A stretch of DNA of 64,000 bases from Tetmemena sp. SeJ-2015 (lineage: Eukaryota; Ciliophora; Spirotrichea; Sporadotrichida; Oxytrichidae). The stretch covers positions 1 to 64,000 of the forward strand of contig JAJKFJ010022457.1 in NCBI GenBank assembly GCA_027382625.1, in the 5' to 3' direction. The translations under genes were made by a program, and so were the position numbers. The notes below the pieces were generated by a model that ran no database searches, had not been told where the DNA came from, and saw only the letters and a program-made list of their open reading frames with translations. Positions 13,161-24,596 of the stretch are shown here, piece by piece (the first letter of the stretch is position 1; each line of letters begins with the position of its first letter).

Positions 13161-13889
13161 TTTTTTTTAAAAATTAAAACAAAAATATTTGTAAAAAGTA
13201 ATTAATTTTCATGAAAAATTTTCAAAATAATTGTAATTAGAAATATTTAGTTCCAATATTGAAAGATTAATGTGTCAATAATGATTTATAAAGTTAATTA
13301 ATTTAAGTATCGAATGATGTTTTCATTTTAATATAATTTGTTGCTGTTGAGCCCTAACCTGTGCGAAATTTGCGGCTTCTAATATCATTAATTTATTTAA
13401 TATAATAATTTATAATTAAAAGAATATATACACTTGGTATTTTTTAAAAGAAAAATAGGAATGGAAATAAAAAATAAATTCACGAATTTCTTATAAAAAT
13501 TGTAAGTATTCTTTAATTTTAAAGAAAAAGTTATTAAAAAAATCTTATATATTCAAGATTCGTAAATAATTTGGATGTTTAGAATTGATTCTGTGTGTTG
13601 ATGGAGAGGAAATGAATAAATTTGATTATATGGACATTTCGGTGTAATTTAATTATTTATGAGTTATAATTAAGATAATGAGGCCTGCTGGCTATAGGCT
13701 CCGTAGAAGTCTATTTGTCCATCTATAATAAATTTAAAACAATAAAAACTATATTTATAATTGATCTGAGTCTCTATCTTGAATGTCTTATAAGGTGAGA
13801 GCTAAATACATAATAAAGTATATATATTTTATTTATAAATCTCTCGCGTGTCTTGGTCTTAATAGTTAATGGCTAAGCGACCAGAGAGC

Positions 13890-16800
13890 TCACAAGAAGT
13901 GAAGGTTGAAAGCCAAACTGTTGTTAGGCTTGACCTTGTTCTCTGCTGTGTAGTCTGCGATCTTCTTAGCGTACATGCAAGGTGAGGGCACCTTGATGGG
14001 TCCACAGAAGTTAACATAGTTGTAGCACATGTGGTATGTGCTCAACTCGAAGTTCTGCTTGGTGATTTGGGTTGTGTTATAGACAACCTTGAAATGGACT
14101 GGCTGAGCAGTAGCCACAGTGGCTTTGTGAGGAATCAAGAAGAAGTCGTAGAGATTGTCACCTTGATTCTCAACGAGTGTATTATCCAAGCATGTGCCTG
14201 CGGAAGCATTAAAAAATAGTAATTGATAATTCAAGTTTCTCGACCTATTAATTTGTATTATTTCTTTTTTTCAAAATGATCTAATTTAAATACTGTTTAT
14301 CTTTAAAGTGTTATAAATTTAAAATTAAAAGCAAAGAATATTTAAATAATTAGCATTTTAGACTTCGCCGTTGCTCTTGTAGAAAAGTCTGTGGGAGACG
14401 TTTCTATCAACGATGCAGCATCAATTGTAGCGATCCAACCTTTCTCATAATACATTTCAGAAAACACTCCAAAACCATTTTTAGAATTGTTTGAAGTATA
14501 TTTTAAATGATTCGGTTTGTATGAATCTAAACTAATAGTAGCAGTTGAATCTTTTTCAAAAGAATTTTCTTTAATATCGTTAACTAAAGAATTAATCACA
14601 ACTTCCTCTTTAGTTTTGATTTATCTGATAGATTCAATGACTCTTTCAATCTCATAGCTCATGAGCTTTTGCTAGAGGGTGGGACCACCGACTCCATCTC
14701 TGTAGATAATGATCTATTCTGGGAAGGGTCCTTTGTTTTGCTGCTGGTAGTTTAACAACGCCTCTCCCATAAACTTCTCCATGATCTTGGTTCTCAGTTC
14801 AGTCACTATCTGCTCTAATAAAAGGGAAAGAATTATCTATAATTTAGCTCCTTCTAGTCCTTTGTTAATCTTTCTTGCTAACTACTTTCTCTTTTGGGCA
14901 GATCATGGATCTCTACCTTTGAGAAATTATTAATTACAAAGTCTGAATATTCTTAATATTTGAGAAGTACTGAGAGATCTCCTTGGTTCTGGATGCGCAG
15001 AGACCAAGGATGGATTTTCCAGCAGAGTTGACGATGTCAGTTCCCACTACCATAGTGTTTCTGAAATGAGGAAGATTCATGTTGTAGAGATCCCTCTTCA
15101 GCTTTGCGTTAATTTGCTTGAGCAAGTTAGAGAAAACTCCTAGCGCCCTGGCTTTGGTTCTGAGGGTGTCAGACAGGATGAACTGAGAGGGGATACCCAA
15201 TTAGTCGAGAAGTGCCTTATTTAAAAATCAAACATTATAAAATTAGAAAGTTAAAATTCAGTTTGCTCTAGAAGGTAGGAGTCCACTAGAGCTTCTTATA
15301 TAATGATCAATTTGCAAGTTGCTCTGAGTATTTAATTTAGGGCAAATTACCTAAATTGGCCAGAACTAGTGAAGAAAATCATTATTTCTCAAGTTGGATC
15401 TGGCTGCCCTGATATTAATGACTCGACTTCTATATTAGATGGTCACCTGAGAAGGAATTATCGTAATCAAAATATTTAATTGAACTAGGACAATGGAAAA
15501 GAAAGAGTATAATATTGGCTGTTCATTGGGTATCTTCTAAGAGAGATAGTGTTAGGATAGATTACTTTAACTAAAAGGAATGCTTCATTTTAATTCTTAC
15601 AGCGATTATTATCAATTTGAATGTGGAAATTGTTTATCAAGCACTAAGCCAGACCTTACTGGACATCACAGAGAAGGTGGGGACAATTTCCGAGAATACT
15701 AGACCTACAATACCTTTTCCCTTTCATAAAATGAGCAGTTTGTATCTTCTTACTCTTCAATGTTCTGAGTTGATATTTCACACATTGTTGGTGCTCTTGC
15801 TATTCATTTTTATTAATTTTATCTGTTATAGAATTGTTTAATTCCTCTTACATATTTTATTCCTTAAAACATCTTATAACATCTCTGTGCCTTGATTTTT
15901 GGCTTTTGCTCCTTCCTACCAAGAACAATATAACTGAGAATATAATGGGAAATTGAATTAAAATTATTATTTAAATTAAAATGGAATAATTTTGTGCAAG
16001 TTGAAGAGTGTCAGATTTAAATAATTATTATAAAACACTCCATTTTATTTGTCATCAGCGCAAGAGAATTCTAAGAATTTTTATCTTTGCAACTTTTTTA
16101 GTGAGAACACTCAGTAAAGATTTATAAGCGACACAAGCTCTTACAAAGTTGATACTTGGTCTTTGAGAGTTTAGGTGCTAGTTATCTTGCTGCTGAGAGG
16201 CTGTACAAAGATGATTAAAGAAGAAACTCACATTAATTTTCAATGAGCTATTGAACACTAAAAAGATCACATTTAAACTGCCAACAGTTTCAACTCTTCA
16301 TTCATTATTTTAATTTAATTCCAAATATCATTTAATTCTTAACTATAATGGCAAACTAAGTGAAGCCGGGGTCAATATCACTGTTAATGGCATCAAGGTA
16401 AACTTGCTACTAATCATTCCTCAGGATAAAAAATAGTAAAAGGAAAAAGGATCTCAACCCATTCACGATATTTTATTTAAAAAGAATATAAATATTTTAT
16501 CATAATTAAATTGTGGGTCTTCAATAGAAATGCCGAATGAGTTCTAAGCTTTTCCCATCATTTCCAGAAGGATATTGTTTATTGCATTAATTTAATTAGT
16601 TAAATTATATAATGAAATTTTTTTATGATTATCCTTGCTTATAAAAATGCCGGGGTATAAATATGATAAGAAAGTGAAAAATAAGCTGTGTTTTCATAAA
16701 GATTAATTTCATTTTCAATATAATTCTCACCTATAGAGCTAGTCAGAGCGCGTTATTATTTACTCAACAAAATACTACATGATCCATCCTATCTCAGTTC

Positions 16801-19800
16801 ATTTTGACTCTACTAAGGTATGGTTGTAGTCACCCTTATCAGTAAGATCGGTAACAGCCAGTTCTCAACATCAACCTCCATCGCTAAAATGTATGAGAGT
16901 GCAGCACTTGCGCAACTATAGACAACACTGCGAAATTGTCAAAAGATTTGATGTATTAGTCAGAATAGAGAAAGTTAGGAAAGTTGCAAGCTTGCCATAC
17001 CTCATCGTCACCTGTCTAAGTTTCAAGATGTGCACATCAATTATTTGATTGATGGTTCTCAAAGACTACTTCTGTCTCACTAGCGCATTTCATATTAGAG
17101 TAGCGCGCGAGATCTTTCCATAGATAGTTTCCTGTATCTCAAGATCTCGTCCAGTGACTGATCAGAAACATCCTAATCGTTGAAATGGCAAATAACATTA
17201 ATAAAGACGGTACACAGAACTGTTGATTCACATTTCGGAGTGAAGCGCGTTTATGCGAACTTCACTAAGCCATTTTTATTACTATATCTGAGAATATATT
17301 TACGGACTAGCTGCTCACGTGTGTGAACGAGGGGATAGCGTGAAGTTTTGTATGTGCTGACGAAGCTGTGTTCACACACACATCACCTTGCACTGAAGAA
17401 AGAGTTAGGTTACAAAGATAGCACGGTTTAATAAAAGTAGAAGTTTAGAGTGAAGGAGGAATAAAAATATAACTAACAGTGCCGTGTTATCCCTTGCAGG
17501 AAGTCAAGAGGTTCGTAAAGGTATTCTTACACGCATGCGCTATATACGACACCGCTTTAATGGTGTACCTGTCATCGCTCCCAGGTGCAAAGGCTTAGTT
17601 TCCAAGGGAAGAGCCAGTATGTTGCACGTCTTTATAGAAGTCTCGGAAGAAGGATAAAGATTCCACATATCCCACGATACGTGAGATTGGGTTGCTACAA
17701 CTCGTTGAACAAACCTCAGCGTACACAGATAAAGGAAGGCGAAGAAGGCATTAACGCTGAGTTGAACATCCACTCCTGTTTTTAATGTTGCATACCCGCC
17801 AGAGTTCAACGGCATTTAGTTTTACTGGAGAGTTTTACTGGAACTTAATAAGAAGCTGCTGCTCTATCACTTGATGCTTGATTAAGCTATCGATACAGAG
17901 GATTTAATATTGAGTAGTTGTAAGAGTAAGAGAGTGAAAGAAGAGAAGACAAAGTTATGTGCGAGAGAAGGTAGAGTGAATATTAGGAAAAGTATTTAAG
18001 CTGTATACTTAATCGACTTAAGTCACTTTTTGGCTTTCTGGGATAAGCCGTTTCTTGGGTTTAGGGTTAAAGGAGATTATACTTAAAAGGTTGGGCTTTC
18101 TCTCTTCTGTGTTGGGGCCAGTAACTGGACCTATGCTTTTCTCGTCATACCTTCTTGGGCGTAATTACCTAGCGTCCCTAGCATCTATGTGCATCTCGTC
18201 GTCCCTAAGTTTGTATAATTGTGATATGAGACGGACTTGCATCAACCTTCTATCTCGATGCTTCTGTATTTCTGGCTTCCGTGCTCTTGACTACCTTTTA
18301 GCTCTCTCCATTCATTCAAGTAGAATGCCTGGCAGATGCCAGGCTTCTCTACAACAGTTAAAGCCTCTAAAAAGCTTCCGGTCTACTCAGAGAAAGTAGG
18401 GATAACTTCTGAAGCTGCTCAATACAATTCGTCGCTGAATAAGCTATTTTCCTCTTGCTTCTTTGGGTCGTTTCTCCTCTATGTAGAATCTCTTCCTCTC
18501 TCTGTGTGCATCTTACAATGATCTCTTTTTGAGGTACTAACATGCGGTGAAACCTGCAGCGTACGAAGTAGTCAAGGGTAGCCAAAGAAGATTATTTCTC
18601 ACGATATCTGGCAACTTGTTTGAGAGTTGATTCCTTGTTAGGAAGGAATAGAGGCTAAACCTCACGGATTCCTCTCTCCCTAGCAATATCGTAGCTTAAA
18701 TGGGAGGTCATGGAGCATTATTAGTGATGTAGATCTGCAATGGATAGTTTTTATTGGGTATCTCCATCATAGCTTTTAGACATCAGATTGTTTTGAGATG
18801 CTTTGGGTATCCTTCTCATTCTCAGCAAGAACATTGCTTTGAGGAAACTTAGAAGATTCTTTGTTGCCATACATTGTACTTGAAGAACAAACCAACTAAG
18901 AATTTATTGTTGTACTCCATAGCATGGAGGCTCTTACCTTGCCCTAAGTGGAGGTACCTTATGTAGAGGTCCTTCCTTGCTTCGGAACCTGTTGCTCAAT
19001 CTCTTGCGGACTTCGGCACTAATTAATAATTCGCTTATACATGTGGCAAACGTTTTCCAAACCATCTTGCTTTCGAGTACTCGTTGTATCTATTGTGGAA
19101 AACAAAGTTATAAAATTAATTGATTCTAGATCGCGAACGAAGCTAAAGTCTTACTATTTAATATAGTGAGATCCTATGGATGACACGCTCTTCCGATCTT
19201 AGAGAACTAAGCGAATCAGGTGCAAGTTAGTGAAGATGGAGCTCCTTTTTTTATATGTGGTGGCTCCATGTAAAAATTAATAACTAATTTATACTTTAAA
19301 AACTTAATTTAGTTAGGCAATACTAAAGTTGCTGAGCACTTAATTAGTAGCGAGTTGTCAATCGCGTTGCACATGAAATTAGTAGCAGCTATTTTAAGAA
19401 CCTTTCGTGACGTCGACAATTACTAACATGGTTGCACGTTAGGAATTGAGTAAGCAACTACTTAACTGCGTTTGAACTTAATTCGTAGACCAAGGTACGA
19501 AGCAAGAATAAGAGATACATTAGAACCAAATATGGAGCTTCTATATAAATTAAGCAGATGAAGAACATCAATAACTGAATCGTTTTGCACTCTGGATGTT
19601 TCTCGTGATGCTCTGCACCTAGGTCAACAGCATACATAGTAATAAAGTGGCGGCTCTTCATAATTTAAAATTTGAATTTAGATGGCAACCAACCTAGCTA
19701 AGAGAACAAGTACAACCCTTAGCAAACCCACAGCTAAACTAAATGTTCGGAACAGCATTACCAAACAAGATGCTTGTGGTGCAGCTAAGTGCAAGGGAGA

Positions 19801-22800
19801 GTCTCTGAACTTGAGCTCGAGCAAGAGAACTCTCTCTGTGCTTTAAATTGTCAGCCAAGATTGAAGAAGATGCGGTGGGCGTTTAAACTATGCACCTGAT
19901 GTGCTCCTCTGTTTGCTGCTTCCAGGAAGATCATGAAGGAGAGAATACTTTTTGAATGCGAGTAATTGTCAACGACAGTTCGAATATCCTCAGAGCCTCA
20001 AAGCGGCACATCAAGGAAGTCACTCAGACAACGCTAAGACATGTATAGTGAAGCCATTAAGAAAGTGGAACGTCGCTATCCGCTTGCTCAACTTGTGAGC
20101 AGTCATTCTCTCACTCTGCTTTCCTCAAGAAACACATGGAGCAGAAGCACATGGCTGAGTTCGTAATTGGGGATAAAGAAACTTTAAAGATGGTGCGCAG
20201 CTAAGGAGGCAAAGCACGATACCTTGACAAGGTTCAACTAAAGAGGAAGCAAGAGGAGAAGAAGAGGAAGATTGAGATCATGAATCAGAAGCCTTAGTGT
20301 ATGGTGTCAGTAAAGTTTCAGCTAGCTCAAAGCAAGACTCGATGCTTGGAGAGTTTTAACTTTGGAGGAGTGTGTTTTAAAATTACCTCCACCTTGCTGA
20401 TGCGAAGGGAAGAGACACCATCATACAGAAGAGTATGCTTACAGATCTTCCCTTACGAATACTTGTAAGAAAGGAAGAGAAGAGGTCTTGATTCGCGAAC
20501 GAACTGACAGTGTTGAGTGAAGCGAGGGACAAAAACTTGAGCTAGTACGTTCTTCATCTTGCCTGGTTGTTCTTATCGATCATAATTACATCGCCATTCG
20601 CCTTCCTAAAATGGGAGATCACTACTAAGAGAATTTCTCAGCACGAGGCGCAACAAGTACTAGCTTAACCTGCTATTCTCACTGCCTGTTAGAGGATGTG
20701 ATGGAGGTTGCATGCGTTGGGATTGTGCAAGCAGAGATCTCAGCCCAAGAAGAACATCATGGATCAAACTTTGAACCAGTCGAGCAATTGTCATAGACTT
20801 CAAACAGAGTTGTAAGAGAGAAAACATTGAGGAAGCATCGTGCAAGGAACTGCAGCTTACTTCCCATAGATACAGACTTGGCTCAACGGTTCAGGGCAGT
20901 GGGACATTTGGTCTATAGTTTGCAATCATACTTTGAATGCTATATGAACCCAGAGGAATACTACTAGTGTGAAAGTGAAGATGATGCAAATATAAAGTCG
21001 CAACAAGACATTGTAAGATAGACATAGTATCAGAACCTTTTAAAAAGTTAGTAAACAAAGTAATATCAGCAACCTTAATGAAACCTAAACACTCAGTTAT
21101 CTGAGATAGAGGAGCAAGGTATAAAATTCAGAGAATAATGAGACACGACGTCAAGGTCAACCTTCCTAGTAAAGACTTTTAGATTGGCCTGTTTAGGGTT
21201 AAAAATTTAGCATGATTATAAGTATTAATAAAGAAATTAATTATACACAACTTATTTTCACTTTCTTATAATATTATGGGGTTTTGGGGTTTTATTCAAT
21301 TCATTACTTAATTCTTAAAGTAATAAAATCATCTGAATAGATTGTCGTAGTCTCTATTTCCATAAACGAGAGCCCAAGTTTCCTTTTTGAGCTGAATGGG
21401 TTGAGCATGTTTCATTCTTCTTCCCTCATAATCGCTCCAACTTACCGAATATGAAGAGGTTCTTTAAATTCTTATGTATATATTTCAATTGACTGCAGAC
21501 TCTTGCTTTGTCAATAATCTATGCATCTGCCAGCTGTTGAGCCTTTACTTAAGTTAAATTTGCGGCTAACTTCATACCCCAAGAATCTAGAATGTTTGAG
21601 TGCTGGAATCTTTCAATAAGAGTATTGATTCTGCCGAAGCGTTACAATGCAAAAATTTATATCAAATTGATAGCGCTAGTCTGGATTGGAGAGCTTGTAG
21701 TCTTGCAAGGCCTTCATTTTTCTTGAGTCAGATGTGAAATTCTTGGGCAAGGAAGCCTGGAAGCAATGGGATGGGATGAGGTAGTTGGTCTTGTCCCTCT
21801 CTTTCACAATCTTATAATATCGATATTTTAATTAATATTTCTCTTTCTATAAAAATTAATGAATGAGGAGGGGCTGATCCTCTTGCTGTCTAGTGAGCTT
21901 AATTCCGTATTTCTGATACATATATTGAACCAAATTAGCATTCTCGTTTATCATAATCTATTTTTATGAAAATATTTTAAGTTTGAAGTAGCGCCAGTGA
22001 GTGGGTCCTTTATCACATACTTGAAGACGTGAGTTTTAGGGGACAAATCGAAGCATTACAAAAGTAGTTTAATAATTTAAGAAGCGGATGCCGTCTAGCT
22101 GATAGATCCTCGTATTGTATTTAGTGATGACGACCATGCGCTTCTCATTTTGATCCTTGGGAACTATTTACCTTTATATACTAGAAAAATATCTAAAACT
22201 AGGTAGTCAGTGATGTCTTGCTTTGAGCATCGATCCCTCTTCATATCTTCGATGAGATCCAAGATGGAGGTGGAAGCGATAAACTTTGTGCAGCAGTCAA
22301 TGTTGAGGAAGATTCCATCAGTCAAGCTCCTCACCTGGGAGATATAACCAGGCCACATCTCCAAATTGTAGTCCCTGATCGGTACCATATCAGTCGCTAA
22401 GAAAAAGCGAGGAAGGCGCCCTAATCATAGCCAAATATTAGAGAAATTAATTTAATTTTGAAAAATTTACTTTGAGTAACTTAGCTTCTAATCAATTTCT
22501 TAGAAATTTTGATTAGAAATAGCATTAAAGTAAAAGAGCAAAATTGATTGATTCTATTAGGAGCATTATTAAAATCCAATATATATAGAAGTACTTTATA
22601 TTATAATATTTATATATTAATGATATGTTAATAGATATTAACTCAATAAATAATTTTAGATAAATCAATGAGAGGTAAAAATCATATTTAAACTTAATAT
22701 TGCATTATTAAATTGATATAATAGCTAAAATATATAGCTCTTTAATCTTGTTTTAAAGGCCTTTATGTTTCTTCTATATTTTTAAATTTAAACTTCATTT

Positions 22801-23963
22801 CTATATTTGTAATATTATTGGTTCTAATTTAAAATATAATTAGTTTATCTGTTGGAACTTGTGCTCATATAGTACCTTCTTGAAGATAACTTGCACGAAA
22901 TTAAGCATGCGATCTATATATGGCTTGTCCTCAGCAGTCTGCTCATTGATTGTGAAGCTCCTAGTATACTTGAGGTTTATTTCCACGGGTTATCCATCAA
23001 ACTGAGTATGAAAAGTCATGTCATCACTATATTAAAATAAGACATATTTTATAAAAATATCTAATTAAAATAAATGCTAAAAACATGAAAGCTAAAGTTG
23101 TCAATAACCTAATCACTTCAAATGACTCAATAGCAAAGTCAAGGTCCCAAGAAAACATTAAGCAGCACAAGTACTTAATCATTAGCTGATGCTCTAATGT
23201 AGGAATTCACTTTTTAAATATGTGCACTGATGAATTGCTTAATTCCTAATAAATTTAAATTACAATTTTAATATTTCAAAAAATTAATTAAAATATGAGG
23301 AGTTGATTAACCGAAAAAGGATTAGTGGGGAGTATAGAAATAGAAAATATTAGTTTTCAGAAAATTTGTTGTAATATTTTTTGCGACCGATATAATAAAT
23401 AGTAGCAATTACGGATGATTGATGATGATGGTGGTGGTGGACCACGACTTACTTTACCAATCACCAAACTTATATACTACCGAACTAATAATTAATTGAT
23501 GGTCTCTAATGCCATAGCGAAAATAGTATAATCGAAGTAGAAGTGGACTCCAATAGACTGAGTCAGATTTTGGCCTATTTTCTTCATGCAAGAAGACTTC
23601 TCATAGTTGAATTGTGGCTCAAATTCAACAAAAAATCATTAAAGTACTTTAATAATATATAAGCTCTGGGCTGAAGGTCACATTGTACATATGGATCTGC
23701 CCGTTCTAAGTCCTAAGATTCACCTTGAAGTGGTTAGATAGAAGTTGGGTGGGCTGTCCCACAGTACCTTGGAAAATCTTGGGGCCACTTGGGAAGTTTC
23801 CGCCGCCTTAGCCACCTCTGAATCCGCCATCGCCTCTGCCGTCTCCGCGTCCTCTGAATCCACGTCCATCACCACGACCGTCACCTCCGCGGCCATGGTA
23901 GTCTCCTCGGCCACCGCCGCCACCTCCTTAGTTAAAGCCTCCTCTCTCTCTGCTTCTTTCCAT
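13890..23963 (-). CDS. Piwi/Argonaute paralogue B, IES- and TBE-interrupted
   Basis: A Piwi-type protein expected to bind small RNAs. The start at 23963 opens MERSRERGGFNQGGG and continues with an RGG/GDGRG repeat tail. Next come FQGTVGQPTQLLSNHF and the N domain, YTRSFTINEQTAEDKPYIDR (23030-22845), and VPIRDYNLEMWPGY with TDGIFLNIDCC (about 22390-22250). The PAZ region has NYLIPSHCFQASLPKNF (about 21800), and the L2 linker RINTLIERFQHSNIL lies near 21610. After a 6 kb interruption the PIWI domain resumes: GIPSQFILSDTL, VVGTDIVNSAGKSI (first Asp), IIIYRDGVGG (second Asp), and FFNASAGTCLDN. It ends with PSPCMYAKKIADY and a C-terminus AFNLHFL. The usual catalytic His in the YAHK motif is Lys here. 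About 80 residues of the MID region expected before GIPSQF are not visible at this locus. Candidate IESs lie at about 23035-23440 and 22435-22845. Confidence 0.9.
15300..17200. other. AT-rich left part of the interruption in Piwi B
   Basis: No gene is supported. It contains the second member of the dispersed repeat pair (about 16180-16330) and an isolated 74-codon ORF at 15617-15841 with a hydrophobic end and no recognised family. Positions 16790-17250 have more balanced composition and short open frames on the minus strand, perhaps decayed transposon coding DNA. Confidence 0.4.
16180..16330 (+). repeat. diverged dispersed repeat, copy 2
   Basis: Partner of 10840-10990, lying inside the interruption of Piwi B. 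The two copies sit in non-coding DNA on either side of the Piwi B C-terminal exons. Confidence 0.5.
17250..19680. other. TBE2 interior with decayed reading frames
   Basis: GC is higher than in IES DNA, and several open stretches look coding-like but are broken by TGA. On the plus strand, 17585-17785 reads YVARLYRSLGRRIKIPHIPR. On the minus strand, 18585-18367 is open, and about 18330-18000 reads MERAKRQSRARKPEIQKHRD. I could not match any of these to the transposase or the 22-kDa-type ORF of TBE1, so I do not name them. Confidence 0.35.
19681..21081 (+). pseudogene. TBE zinc-finger/kinase ORF, broken copy
   Basis: An ATG at 19681 opens MATNLAKRTSTTLSKPTAKL, but TGA codons near 19860 and at 20049 break the frame. 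From 20052 to 20507 a frame reads through a classical C2H2 finger (CSTC, then AFLKKHMEQKH, C-x2-C-x12-H-x4-H) into a basic coiled segment. After another TGA at 20505, a further frame runs VVLIDHNYIAIRLPKMGDHY and EDVMEVACVGIVQAE to a stop at 21079-21081. That segment has the place and general look of the kinase-like half of the TBE1 protein. The order (finger, then kinase-like part) and the position next to the telomere-like tip match the 57-kDa-type ORF. Similarity to TBE1 is at the level of architecture, and the copy appears inactive. Confidence 0.6.
21278..21293 (+). repeat. telomere-like tip of TBE2, (G4T4)2
   Basis: Sixteen bases of perfect GGGGTTTT repeated twice. It lies directly beside Piwi B coding sequence (peptide RDYDNLF ends about 40 bases further right). 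Hypotrich telomeres are C4A4/G4T4, and TBE inverted repeats begin with the same sequence. Confidence 0.9.
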
Positions 23964-24596
23964 TTCTAAAAGTGTATGCTAATTATAAAATTTTGCTACT
24001 GGGTGACTTTATTAAGCAAGTTTTAAATAATTTTGGCTTGAAATAGAGTACCTTATCTTAATAAAATTAGATTGAATCTTAAACTTTAAGAATCTTTGCG
24101 CTTAAGAGTTGTAATAAATTAAATTTCAATCGCACTATTGGCGCTAATATCCCACACCCTTTAAGAGGAAGTGACGCTATTTTGAACCTTACCAAGTGTG
24201 TCTCTGTTTTTCAAAATAGCGTCAAGATTTTAATTAATTTATAAACACAGCTTTCAAATAGTTATTCATATTTGAATTATCTATGATAAGGAATTTTTCA
24301 TGAATAATTATTTTTAATAAATTTAGTTGTGATACCTAGGCAGTCTATATATTGAACTCTTTATTTATTCAAACTTTTTTTTCAATTCAATTTAGAAATA
24401 TATCTTATCTGAGTATGTAAACTATCACCACCCTTTCTTAAATAAGTTTATTCAAAATTTAAATTCATCATCCTAATAGAGTCTTAAAGCACACTCAAAA
24501 CATATGCTCTATTAAATAATATTTAGTAATCTGGCAACGAATTTTTCTCCACAAAAATATATACTGTTAATAAGGTAAACTGAATAAAATTTGATG
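23964..24596. other. spacer between Piwi B start and coiled-coil gene
   Basis: AT-rich and non-coding. It holds a perfect 15 bp inverted repeat (24172-24186 with 24210-24224) and should contain the 5' region of Piwi B. I see no clear promoter signal. Confidence 0.6.
24172..24224. repeat. perfect 15 bp hairpin
   Basis: TGACGCTATTTTGAA at 24172-24186 is the exact reverse complement of 24210-24224, with a 23-base loop. It lies about 210 bp upstream of the Piwi B start codon. It could be a tiny foldback element or a regulatory hairpin. Confidence 0.7.

Larger units (their letters stand above)
9913..13889. other. AT-rich spacer between Piwi A and Piwi B
   Basis: About 4 kb of very AT-rich DNA (long A and T runs around 10250-10400 and 12230-12640) with no gene I can support. 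It holds one member of a diverged repeat pair (about 10840-10990) and a relative of the MITE arm at 13045-13160. A 60-codon ORF at 11504-11686 looks like chance. Confidence 0.6.
15300..21293. mobile_element. TBE2: degraded telomere-bearing element inside Piwi B
   Basis: This 6 kb block splits the Piwi B coding region. Its right end is two perfect G4T4 repeats on the plus strand (21278-21293), i.e. C4A4C4A4 read inward, the hallmark tip of Oxytricha-type TBE transposons. The part from about 17.2 kb rightward is more GC-rich than the flanking IES-like DNA and carries a broken homologue of the TBE zinc-finger ORF. A matching left tip was not found. If the element has the usual length of about 4 kb, its left end would lie near 17.2 kb and the 15.3-17.2 kb part would be ordinary IES. 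Left boundary uncertain. Confidence 0.7.

Noticed and set aside
23720..23969. ORFs on both strands rich in Ala/Val/Ser over the Piwi B start
   Set aside because: These are other-frame readings of the RGG repeat region; the RGG frame fits the family and continues into the N domain.
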